From the NCBI GenBank assembly GCA_900169235.1, contig FWCC01000163.1, positions 1 to 63,780 of the forward strand: a DNA stretch of 63,780 nucleotides, written 5' to 3'. The notes under the pieces were generated by a model. It saw nothing but the letters and a program-made list of their open reading frames with translations, ran no database searches and was not told the DNA's origin. Of the stretch, positions 11,931 to 23,400 are shown one piece after another. Position numbers and translations under genes: made by a program. The number at the start of each line of letters is the position of its first letter. Positions within the stretch are counted from its first letter, which is position 1. This stretch comes from Zarea fungicola (taxonomy: Eukaryota; Ascomycota; Sordariomycetes; Hypocreales; Cordycipitaceae).

Positions 11931-12952
11931 ATGGGTATTGGCAAGGGTCACAAGACTTGTTGTATCTGTCAAGATACCCCAGACCTTGAATTTTCATACC
12001 TACGCTATGGCAAAAACAATCTCCACCGTATCGGTATCTGGGAACCGCGTCGGCCAGCCAAACCGAATGCTACTTATTGGCTTGTGTGCGTATAATCTGC
12101 ATAGGCACCATTTCGGCCTCCCCAAATTGCGTCCGTGCTAACTTGTAATTGCACAAAAGATTCATCCATGGTGGGGCCTGGCGAGACCCTCGCAATCAGC
12201 CAACTGATTTTGCTCCGTCGATTAGACGCATAATGGCCGCCGGCACCTTTCCCGAGACCGTCCGTGGCTTCATCAGCATAGATTACCGGCTCTCTCCGTA
12301 CGAAGAGCGGTTCCCGCAATCCTTGGATGAGACACCAGTGCCAGCACATCGTGTTGCACAACACCCGGACCACATTCACGATGTGCGCTCGGCCTTGGAC
12401 GCCCTCAGCGACCGGCTCGATCTTGGTGAACACTACATTCTCATTGGCCACTCCGCTGGCGCCATGCTCGCCTTTCAGCTTCTCATGAGCGAATCGGATT
12501 GGCAATCAAAATCCTCCGTCCTGTTGCCGAAGCCCGCCGCCATTATTGGTATCTCTGGTATTTATGACCTTGTCAACCTCAACCACCGCTTTGGTGGGGC
12601 CTACGCGGGCTTTATCAGCAATGCCTTTGGAAAAGACCAGGGTGTTTGGAACAAGGCTTCGCCGGCCCAGTATCAAGCGTCCTTTGCTCAAGCTCTGCTG
12701 CCCCGCAGCACGCCGCTTTGGCTGGCTATTTCACCGGACGATGGATTGCTGGACTTGGCTGAGACTGCCGCCATGGCGGATAAGCTCAGGTCTGATGGCT
12801 TCAAACCCGTCGTCGTTGATGACTTGGAGGGTGAGCATGACTTTGTATGGCAGGACGGCACGCAAATCGCAACCCTCGTGGAGCGAGTACTCGCAGACCT
12901 GAGCTCGAAACGGCATCTGCCTGCTGCTGACATACCCACACCAGCAACTTAG
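11931..12952 (+). CDS. BNA7: Kynurenine formamidase
   Basis: Two exons, 11931-12085 and 12160-12952, give 315 residues. The 74-nt intron has GTGCGT, a TGCTAAC branch site and ACAAAAG; a split Val codon joins the exons. The enzyme (EC 3.5.1.9) hydrolyses N-formylkynurenine to kynurenine and formate in tryptophan degradation and de novo NAD synthesis. What is seen: an alpha/beta hydrolase fold with the family's HGGAWRDP oxyanion motif (residues 55-62), nucleophile Ser150 in GHSAGA, an acidic SPDDG (Asp245/246) and His278 in GEHDFVW. ATG 11931 is the first in-frame ATG; the frame is open further upstream only from a TTG. The first ~20 residues (Cys-rich, GHKTCCICQD) do not look like the usual N-terminus, so the exact start is the weak point. 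Confidence 0.92.
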
Positions 12953-15546
12953 ATATTATTTGAAGTGGCTTATTGGATCGTGATTTGACTCGTACATCTT
13001 GAATGCAAGTGTATATAATTCCTTGTACTCTGCACATATGATGCCTCTAATTTATACTGAAAGACAATGTTTATCATGCCTCTGCTCAATGGTTTTGTGC
13101 CAACAATAACATACCAAAGGAAAAGAAAAGGCGATACTATTTTATGGCTGTTGGGTTTTGCATCGCGCTCTACCCGTATCTCCCGGGTGTTACTCTCGTT
13201 TATTGCCAAACTTCAGGGGAGGTACCTGTCCGTGCCAGTCTCAGAGTCAGGTCTGCTTGATTTGCCAAGTTGCGGGCGGCATCCAAGTAATGCGCCCAGT
13301 ATAAGGATTTCGTACCATCTTGAAAGTATATTCGGCATTGACTTCTCGGTTTTCAGAATATTTCTTATCAATTACCTCAACTGTCAACGCTGTCCAGGTT
13401 AGCAGCTGTGAAATTGGACCAAAAAAACTTGACCCGGAGTTGCGCTTGGCACGCCGTATATCCAAACTCCACTGCCGAGAAAACCAGCAAATAATTACAT
13501 TCCGTAGCCACGAATACGTATTCACAGCACAGTGGTCGGAATAGCTCAGAAAACAGTAAGAACCAGCGCTTTACGCATTTCCCTTTCAACTCCCCTACAT
13601 GCTGATTTAACCAAGCATCATCCTTACCCTAGAGAGCCTTTCCCCTCCAAAAAAAAAACCAAAAGCAGTAATGGCGGGGTTGTGGTCGGAGACAAAATGA
13701 CGTACATTCATAAATAGAAGCACGCACGCACACAAGCCACCGCACAAGCGCCACAACGAAGCGAAAGCGCCACAGAGCACCATTAACCTAAAAAGAAAAA
13801 CAGCGATGTTCCACGTGATTACCTGATTAGGCAATGAAACTGCCCCATATATACGGCCCCATATATTATCGATAACGATAACGTCACTGGAAATGTACGC
13901 CGCCCGCCCCGGATCAAGCCGCCTGACCTACCCTGAACTTTTCTTTCCTTTTCTTCCCGCCTGATGAGCGGGGTACGTACCCAACCCGTTGCGGGCCACA
14001 CCAAACATACACACTCCAATGCCTCAGCCCCGCAGCTACAGAAAAAATACACCCCGCTTTCTGTTGTCGCAAATGCCGGGTTAAATCTCGTGCCGATGCG
14101 ACACACACACCGCCGCTGCCGGAACCACAATGCAAAAAGCTGCCCTTTGTTTATTGCGCCGCGCACAACAACAATGCCGCGCCGCATTAGCGCATATCTT
14201 TTCTCTATAGATTTGGTGTCGCCTCATATGGTACGATTCAATAGAATAATTTTCGTAGAATAATTTTGCTTGCGCGCACATAAAAAACGACACGGTTGGC
14301 AAGCGTAGTTTTGTAGAACATGTTTTTTTGTCATATTTTGGAGCTTTGCGGATGACTCTGCGAGAGGAACCCCTTCTGTAAAACGACGAGAAAAAGAAAA
14401 ACGAAATATAGCTTCAAGAAAATAGAAAAAAAGCACACGGACAAAAATTCAGAAAAAAAAAAAGGCTCAGCTTTCCCACGCCCTTTGTTCCAAATAACGA
14501 CAAGGAATGAAGAAGACAAGGGCAAAACCAACCACATGGGGGGAATGACTAAACAGAAACAAGCAATACACGAGAACCAAAAAAAATGGTACGCAATCAA
14601 ATCGATTTGCGAAAAAGTAATAAAAAGAAGAAGCAAGCGTAAACGGGAAAAAATATCAAGGACAAAGCTCGAACCCAAAATACCAGAAACAAACAAGACC
14701 AGTAAAATCCCCCCCTCCCTTCGAGACAGTTTCGCAGAGATATAAAAAGAAAAGTTGAGAAAAATAGAAAATCACACGCCCGTCCGTCCCTTTCTGAGGG
14801 CTGCCATCCTTCATTTTCTGCCCCCTTTTTCCACTGGCAAAGTGTTGGCGCTTCTCTCATCGTAGAGCGCGCAATGCCACGAGGGTCCCGACGTATCGTT
14901 GAGCTCCCGGAGCCATCTGTCAAAAATGAAACATCCTCTCTTGTCCTCCAATTTCCTGCATATTTTTTCTGTCCCTGTAACCTGATCCACCTTCCAATTC
15001 TATATTCTCTCCCTTCATCATTTTCACCTATTGCTTTCCTCCCTGGCTGATATGCCGGCCATGTGCCTAGCAAGACTCCCTGCACGACAAGATCGGAAAC
15101 ATAATCCGGAAACAAAAATCATTGCATCAACTCCTTGTTAAGAGAGGCACATAAAGAAAGCAGTCAAGAAACAATCCGCAATGAATAGAAAACTCCAACA
15201 ATGGGCCCAACGCCAGTCTAGGGAGTGTAGTGGTCTTTGTCCAAAGACCATCGTAATTACATCCTTCCAGCGCCATATAATAAACGCGACGCAAAAGGAA
15301 TAGAATCAAACTCTCAGGGAGAAAATAAAGAGTAAATCAAAATCAAAATCGACAAAAAAACAGACGTAGCTTCGTATCGCAAATCGCTCGAGACGACTTG
15401 GCAATTGTTAAAATAGAAACTGGGAGCGCTGGTGTTTGTGGAAGCAGACCGGGCGCACAAACATGTCCATTACTGTACGGTATATAGCAGGGCAACCAAG
15501 GCAATTGGCAACCTTTTGCTTCAACATTTGCTGTTTCTGCAGCGCT
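12953..15546. other. Convergent intergenic region formamidase / Zn2Cys6 gene
   Basis: About 2.6 kb between two convergent stop codons. I see no supported gene. The stretch 14280-15370 is strongly A-rich on the plus strand (poly-A and AAAG runs), so it is T-rich in the sense of the minus-strand gene and may include a long 3' UTR. There is a short (CACG/CACA) run near 13721-13740. Confidence 0.45.
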
Positions 15547-17498
15547 TTACCGTTTTCTTTTCTTGCTCTTGTCGAGAGATACCGCCATGGTCGGGGCAAT
15601 AGGAGCAGCCGGTAAGAGGGTTGGCTGAACCGGGATCGGTACATCATCCTTGTTGACGGGCACACCCATGTGGCGCCCATAGCGGCCCTTGCGGCCGTTG
15701 CCTTCATCTTCACTGATGCACTGATCCGCCGAGAGGCCAGCATCACGGCAGCGGCCGCAGGGGCGCTGGCGATCGCACCCCTTTTTGCTCTTGCGACACC
15801 TCTGACAACGTGGCTTGGTCGAAAGATCGGGCTGGTCGTCCTCGCCACCAGTAGGCATGCCGCTGATGGAGGCGACGGAAGGCTTCCGCGAGTGCGGAGC
15901 GGAGGCAGGCGACATGGGCACAGTGGCAACCATTGGCGGCTTCTTCATCTTCACACTGTTGGAAGGCTTGTGTGTCTTAGGCTTCACTGCAGGAGGCTTG
16001 GGCATGGAGGTGGCAGGCTTGTGCTGGATGGCTGGTTTGTCCATGGTCTGGGCAGACTGGCCGGTTTTGTAGCTGCCCTCGTCACTGCTGTACTCAGTTT
16101 GGGCATGTGTCAGGTTGCTCTCCGTGGTAGGATAAATGAGCTTGGATGTGCCTGACATATCAAGCTTCTGGCGCCGGGCAGCAGGAGCCTCGTCCTCACT
16201 ATCGCTGTCTCCCTCACTGGTGGCACCTGTGGAGGAGGCGTTATCAGCTCTGCCACTAAATGTGTCGTCAAGTGTGGACGCAGAGGTGCGACCATGTGAG
16301 ATATTGGACATGTCGCCCAGACGCATCAGCTGTATGGCGACATCCTTGTCCTCTTCAGACATGCAGCTGCCAACAGTTGGATCTGGCGTAGGCATGATGC
16401 CCATAGCACCACTGCTGCCGTAGCTGATGCTGGCACGATGGTGGTGTCGGCGGTCTTCGGTGCTGGGCGTCGCATAGACGCCAGGCGGGAAGCCATTGCC
16501 ATAGTTTTGTGAAGAATGTAGTGATCGGGGGTTCGTGAATGGGTTGTGTCCCTGTGGCACATACGACAGAGGTGGGCGGTGCGCGTCAATTCGACGAGCT
16601 GGAGAGACGGACGGGTTAGAGGTTGCCGCCGGCATCTGAGGGGGGGCAAAGAGAGGAAGTTCCTACAATTAAAAACGGAAGATTTCAGAGTTAGAATCAG
16701 AAGCTTCGCTTGACATGTCTTATATAAGCGGAGAATTTCTCTTCTTACCGAGCTCTCAAATTTGGCCCGTTTGCGACGGCCACCTTCGACGATATTCTCG
16801 ACACTGATGTCAGTGGTGCCAAGTTGCTCCTTGCTTCGGCCAGAGACACTGCCTTGCTCTCCGTCACCACTGCTGTACCCATCCACGCTCGCGTTGTACG
16901 AGTCGCCATGGAGAGCATTGGATGTATGGCTCTTGACAGAGCGAGACCGGCTCTTTTTGCTGCCCACAGAGTCGCTGCGGCTAGCAGCGTCAACCGGAGG
17001 GGACCGGCTTCTGCGGCGCGGTGATCTAGTACTGGGGGCCACTTCAGCCTGCTGAGCGTTTCTTGGATACCGGTCGCCCTCATAGTAGGCGTCGGCACAA
17101 GTTGGAGAGTGGTTGAAATTTTGATGAGAATAACCATTAGAGGGGGCAGGAGACTCCTCGATGACACGGACATAAACAATCATGTTGTTGCTAAAGTTCT
17201 CGTACCGCGCGATCAGAGTATTGCCCTGGTCGTCCTCGAAGCTGACGCCCTTGGAGCCAGTCCGGCCGGAGTAGAGGCCATAGAAGTTTTTGACCGTTGT
17301 AACAATAGAGTCTGTTGTGTCATGCGGGTAGATTTGCACTCGCATAGGAAGGCGCGCGCGATATTGGGGAGAGTCGAGGAACAATAGCTCAAATGCGACG
17401 TTCTTTGGGGGTGCAGGCTGCTTGGGCGACACACTGCCGCTGTGGGAGGGGGACCCGGACATTGCGGTAGTGGTATTGATAGGCGACATGGAAGTCAT
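15547..17498 (-). CDS. Regulator with C-terminal Zn2Cys6 cluster
   Basis: Two exons on the minus strand, 17498-16749 and 16662-15547, joined in phase 0 across an 86-nt intron (GTAAGA...TTGTAG), give 621 residues. Residues ~32-120 form a compact, folded-looking module (PKNVAFELLFLD, MRVQIYPHDTTDSI, GLYSGRTGSKGVSFEDDQGN) that resembles a ubiquitin-like or PB1-like fold. A long Ser/Arg/Pro-rich disordered middle follows, with an SRSP-type run. Residues 536-565 carry six cysteines spaced C-X2-C-X6-C-X5-C-X2-C-X9-C, the canonical fungal Zn2Cys6 DNA-binding cluster. The protein ends in KSKKRKR, a likely nuclear signal. Placing the zinc cluster at the C-terminus, with no fungal-specific middle homology region, is unusual. 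Target genes are unknown. The two-exon structure and zinc cluster are clear; the N-terminal fold is inference. Confidence 0.87.
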
Positions 17499-20400
17499 CT
17501 TGCCAGTATGTGTGTAGTATAAGTATCGACCGAAAGGGGCCGATGAGAGGTTGAATTTGTTGTGCCGACAAAATACCAGCGGCTACTGCTGCGTGTGTGG
17601 GTTTTGCGGAGGAGTGCACAGCCGGGCTAAGGGCAAGCACAGGAGAAGAGACCGCGGAGCCAGCAAGCGGAACAAATCAAGCCAACAAGCAGCAACAGCA
17701 GGGACTGCTTGAATATTGAGATCGATGGACACGAACGAGGGCGTAAAGATTCGGCAAGATGCAGTCAAACCTGCATCACCACAGTGAGGATTGGGGGCGG
17801 GCTGGCGCCGAGTCGTCAGCACCGGGCTGGCGCAGAAGGTGGGAGAACGGAAGGTGGTCAAACGATGGTGAATATCTGGTTCAAGTTCTATTGCAATTAG
17901 CGATGAGACTGGCTTGGATGCGAAAGAGCCCCGTCGTAAGAGAAAGCGATGATGAAGAGAGTACGTTGGGGGAGTCTGGCGGTCGAAACGTCGCAGGGCC
18001 AATTATCCGACGCTGGGCGCTTGGGAGGAGCAGAAGCAGTAGGTGAGGCGCGGGAGAATACAGTGCCAGGAGAAGATGCGGATGAGGAATGATGGCAAAT
18101 GGATGATTGCGCATGCGAATAGAAGCGATGGGACTTACCAGAGATCCGAACGAGTCACTTGATAGACGTGGTTTGAGGCACAATAGATTGAATGGATTGG
18201 TGTGCATGGGGAAAAGAGGAGCAGACTTGTCGAGGCCGGGTAGATTTTGTCTGGCGGCGCAGGGCTTCCTTGGCTTGGGGGGGGGGGACGTCCTGAAAGA
18301 GGAACTACAGTGGGATAGACTCGCTAAAGAGAAGAGCGACTGGAAGAGAACTGTACTGTTGCGAGAATATTGACAGCGCCGGACGGAGCCCAAACTTGCC
18401 CTGCGGCCGCAAAACATAGCCACTGTAGGCGGCGTCAAACGGCCGCTGAAGAAGGCATACGGCGCTGCTGTGAACCACTGGAAGCCGGCCCCTACAGCAG
18501 CCACGACTTCTGCAGTTACTGGGCGAGGACTGGAAGCCTCTTGACAGGTACTACTGTGCGTTGATCGCCGGCTTGTCCGAGGTCATGGACATGCTGGCGT
18601 CTCCCTTGGAAGGAAAGCAGCTGATGATGGGCGCTACTATTTGGGAATTTAATTGTTTCCAGGGTGAACCTTCATTGGCAATCGCAACCTCCATCATGTA
18701 TATACCTCAGCAATGACTTGCGACAACTGAAGCGGCGCAAGGAGACTAATGCTCCGTTTGCGCTGGCGCAGAGGCATGCAGCGACTACATCCGTACAGTA
18801 CCCCAGTCGGTACCAGGCAGGTACGGCACACAGTACGCTGGACCAAGTCCATGCGCTCACCGTTCTTCGCAAGGTTCCCTGCCCACCCAATAATTCTCTT
18901 GTCCACTGGGCTGTCCAGCCAGTCACCTGAAAACACAACCACCCTGAAAAAAAATGAGTGTGTGTGGCACTGTGTCCAATTGCCTTGGCTCTCAGGCTAA
19001 CGAACTATAGGGAGGGAGGGAAAATGATCTTGTTAATTAAGACGTGCCCAAGGTTTCCTAAACCGATGAATCAAGGGCACAGCTTAGTAGGCACTCTCCG
19101 GCTTACGGGGATAGTGCCTCTACTACTAAACTCGAACCAAGCAATAAGCTCTACATGGTTCAAACGCAAATGTACTAATCTGACTCACTGTACCAATTTC
19201 CTATAAAATGGAACATTTTACTGTGTTTTCGTATCGTTGTTCCGTTTGCCCCGCGTGGCCTCGCTTGTTTTCTGCCTTTGCGCCTTGGGTCTAAAATATC
19301 CACCACCACCTCACACCTCCGCCATTTCGCCTTGGGTGGTAGTCTCCACAACGAGCAGTTACAAAAGTGGCAATCCATGCCATATCACCGAAAGAGGAGC
19401 CTTGTGGTCATAAACAACTTTTCTTTGGGGGTAGGGCTCATGATTTCTAGCAAAGAAATGGTCTCGACTGCGGATTGCCTAGATACGAATGGTAGCACGG
19501 ATGCCCATACCCAGTCTACTCGGGTGAATAGTATTGTGTGAGTGGGATTGCTGGATGGATGGACATTTGCTAGCGCCCAAGTGCTTGGGGACCCCATCCC
19601 GTGACTGCAGTCGAGGCAGGCGGAGCGATGCGCGGAAACGGCTCGGACGGGCTTGATGGCGCGAAGTGGTTTACCAAGAGACGAAATGGTGAGGCAAATG
19701 CAGCCCTTTAACACATGGCAATATTGATTTACCATTTCATCTCGAAAACGTTGCCAATGAGGATCCGAGGGTGGCTGGTGCATGTCCATCACGGTAGAAC
19801 TGAGAGGGGCAGGCTTATTCGGAGGCAGGTATTCGAATGGACAGCAGTAGACGATAATGCATCAGTGGCTTGCTACCTTATTAGAGCAGATACATGCCGG
19901 CCAGGTAGCGGTAATGGGCAATATTAGTGGCATATTTTGGTGGCTGCATCTCAGCAGCCTGCAGCCGCATTGTTTTATAAAATAAATAAAAATTAGCGGC
20001 CGTAGCGGTGATTGCCACCTACGAGCTCCAGCTTCAGTTTGGCAGCTCGTCAATTTTAGTACTTACCTACCTACGTGGTATTAGGTACATGGATTTCCAG
20101 CGGGTTGGATGGTGCCTGGGGTCCCCTCTGAGCGCTGCCAGATTGCGCTCCAGAGGCTGGCTTGCCTGCTTTGCTGCTGTGCGTTATGGGCTCACAATAA
20201 GCCCGTTTTGGCTCCAACGTTGGCCCGCTTTCGCCCACCAATGGCCAGCGCATAACGATCCATTGGCTGCGGATGCCAGAACGTCTGACAAGTCGTGATA
20301 TGGACAGGATTGAAGAATTGGAAGAAACATCGGAAACTCCGATACAAATGATCCATTTCGCCTGTCTATCAAACAGCCTTTTTACGGGCGGTTAAATCAG

Positions 20401-23400
20401 TTGATTTCTGCGGGAATGGTGTCTCATCAGTGGCTTCTATGGCACACTGGAACAGTGGGCTGGTAGCAAGTTGCCTCTCAGCCAAGGTATACATACTGAT
20501 ACACGCTAATAAAAGGGTACTTAACTACTTATAGCTACTATTAGTACCTACTACCTAGATACTAATGTCATTGGTACCGAAGGTCACAGATAAGTCACGA
20601 GCTGCATGTCACCATTCTCTGCAGCAATTTTGACACGGACAAAAGAGATACGTCAATTTCTCAATCTTTGGCAAATTGTTCGCTAACCAATTCAATTTGG
20701 AATGGGATACGGAGTATTCAAAGCTGACTGCGGACTGGTTCGGCCACTCTCCTTGGACATGACAGAACATTGCGCCCGGGTTCCAATCGCTACCGACAGC
20801 TTGCGATCGATCTGTCATGAGTGGCTCACCAATACAGGGATTCAGAGAGGCACAAAATTGTCACACCCTTTGGTTGGTGGAGATTCATACTAGTAGTTGA
20901 TCACAGCATACTCCGTAGTTTTAGTCTGCTTTCCCGGCGCCAGGCACAAGGACTCCAAGACCATTCAGTTCACCAATTGCACATGTTTGGCTCCAACTAA
21001 ATCAGACATTTCACTCTGGAGGCTCATTTCATGAACCGGTTCCTGAGCCCCTCCAGCCCTAATAGTTGACGCAATACCACTTGAGCTGCTGGATCGGGAT
21101 TGTATTGGTGGCCGGTCAGGCCAGGTGTTCACCTTTGCGGATTGCAGCAGATGGCGTTCAATCATCGACACACACTGTATTTGCACTGTACGGTGTAATG
21201 ACCGCTAGGCAAACCCTTCTGCTAGGGTCCCGCCTAAGCTCGAGACAGCTGCGCATCAACGTTTTTCTTGAGACAAGACGCGGCCGAATCCAGGCGCAAA
21301 AAGGCTGCTCAAGGGAAGAACCCGAGAATGCGGAGGAATAAATCAGCTCCTTATAGGCTCCTTGTATATATAATGTGAATTTCACGCAAACCTTTCCTTC
21401 TGTGTAATGGTGACTGCCCCCTCTAAATTTGTACCTTTGTTCACACAGCCGCGGAACCATCCAATATCCAGGTGGGGATATACAGTCCAACAACTGTGCC
21501 TACCATATAGAATATCAGGGTGGCGCCACCGTCTTCATAGACTGCAGAAGACTTGAGGTAATGAAAAGCCGGCTCGTAAAAGGTAAACGAAAATAGTCTG
21601 GCTCTTCCGCAAACGCGCCGAGAATGTCTGTACACCATTACTAGTTCTCTCTAGCCCCGATGGAGGCCATTTATGGCATGGGCTGGCCGCTCCATTGGCG
21701 TGGCTTTGGCCAGGATTTGGTTCAATTGTGGCGGTAAAACGTGCCAGCACATTCAATCCAACCGCAAAGTCAAACCTCGCCGATGACCGGGCTGAACAGC
21801 CTTGGGGTTGTGTACTTTGCTCTTTCCTCATCCGGCATGAACTGTTTTGTTACGTGTTTCGAATTACTCGTCGCGCCTGCCAGTCACTCTTGATATTATT
21901 TGAAGACTCTAACTTTCAGGTTTTACCAACTCCTTTTTCTCCCCCTTCTCGTCCTTTATTAAGACTCTCGACGTAGTTCCGTCTTGGACTACCACTCGCT
22001 CCAATGCGCCTGGTTTAGCGTTTGCTTTTAGGGCTGGGGCGGTTCTCGAATCAGACAATTTGTGTCACGCCTTTTCTTCTCTTGCTATTGTTTTTATCAC
22101 TCCTTTCATTTTACGTACACGCACGAGTCAAAGTGGCAGCCACTTTGCATCCATTCCTGGTAGAATCATTCCGATATCATACTTAGACCACCATGTTCCG
22201 GCTTGAAAAGAAGCTCTACAATTGTAGTCTTAGACCCCATCTCCGACGAAGAGGGCTGTATGTGAGCCCCTGGAATCCTGCAGTTATTATTAGTCCTCCC
22301 TCACCCTTGGCCGCGATCTTGACAAAAGTTACCACCTTTGTGGCAGGGCTAGACAGGGTATCGCATCTGCATGCTGCTTTTCCGACAAGTCGCCTTTACG
22401 GGGCACGCCTCTCATGACCGTTTCTTGCTACCCGACCTCGATTGCACTTGCTGCCCAGATATGGTAAAAGCCATCCTGCAGGATTCTATCCACTAGTTTA
22501 CATTAACACACATTCCAAACTACTCCTCGCGCGCCCAAAATAAGCGTCGGCAAGCACAAAGCCCAGAGTCGATTACTTGGCGCATTGAGGCGGACTGGCC
22601 ATTCTATCTGGAACTTGTTCCAGTCACCGCTCCTGCTGGCGGCCCACACATGACTACCTACATATAAAAAGCTGCACTGGCGGACACTCTATGGGAAGCA
22701 TTAGACTAATCAGGCTCTCGAGGGCCTCTAAAGTGGGTTCGGTATCATTAAAAAAAATTTGGCCTTTTCCATTTTCCTACCTTCTCCTGTCTTTGTTCAG
22801 GGTGGCAAATGGGAGAGGGGACCGACAAGGTTGGTGATGGAACGAGAGTGTCTCCCGATTTTGATTGCCCGGGAACTGGCGGAATTGAAATTCAGGACGA
22901 AAGTAGAAAAAGAAAACCAGATTAATTAGCTCATTAAAAAAGGGAAAGAAAAAACAGCAGCAGCAAGTAAATAGTGAAATGCAAAGCAACAAGGACTGAA
23001 CTAAAGATCCTATCAGTGTGGTTGTGTGATTGAACTGAAGGCTGACAATCTGTCAGTCACTACTACTCGAGATTTTCCATTTGCCTTCCCCGTCGTTTTT
23101 TCTTTACCAATATAGGATGCTCGATGCTGCCCAAAGTACGGTGTGTGGTTTTTCCAACTAGTTTGAAAGGCTTGTGGACTCTCGTCCTCTGCTATCGGTA
23201 AATTAAAGAGCCTGCAACCATTGGCGCATCTCAGGACACTCCACGATGTCTACTCTGCCCTTATCACACATTCATCCGTACTGTTGGATAAGACTTTTTT
23301 TTGGGCATTCTCGAAGCACGCATGGGTGACATATGACGCATTGTCGGGGACGACCCCTGTCAAATTTGGCCATGATGAGCTGCTAGATGAGCAATGCGAC

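Noticed and set aside
17881..18504. 207-codon minus-strand frame upstream of the Zn2Cys6 gene
   Set aside because: Composition is Ser/Pro/Leu low-complexity, typical of a pyrimidine-rich leader or promoter, with no domain.
22193..22417. Frame with strong Kozak context (ACCACCATG)
   Set aside because: 74 codons with no family resemblance, no downstream exon that extends it convincingly.
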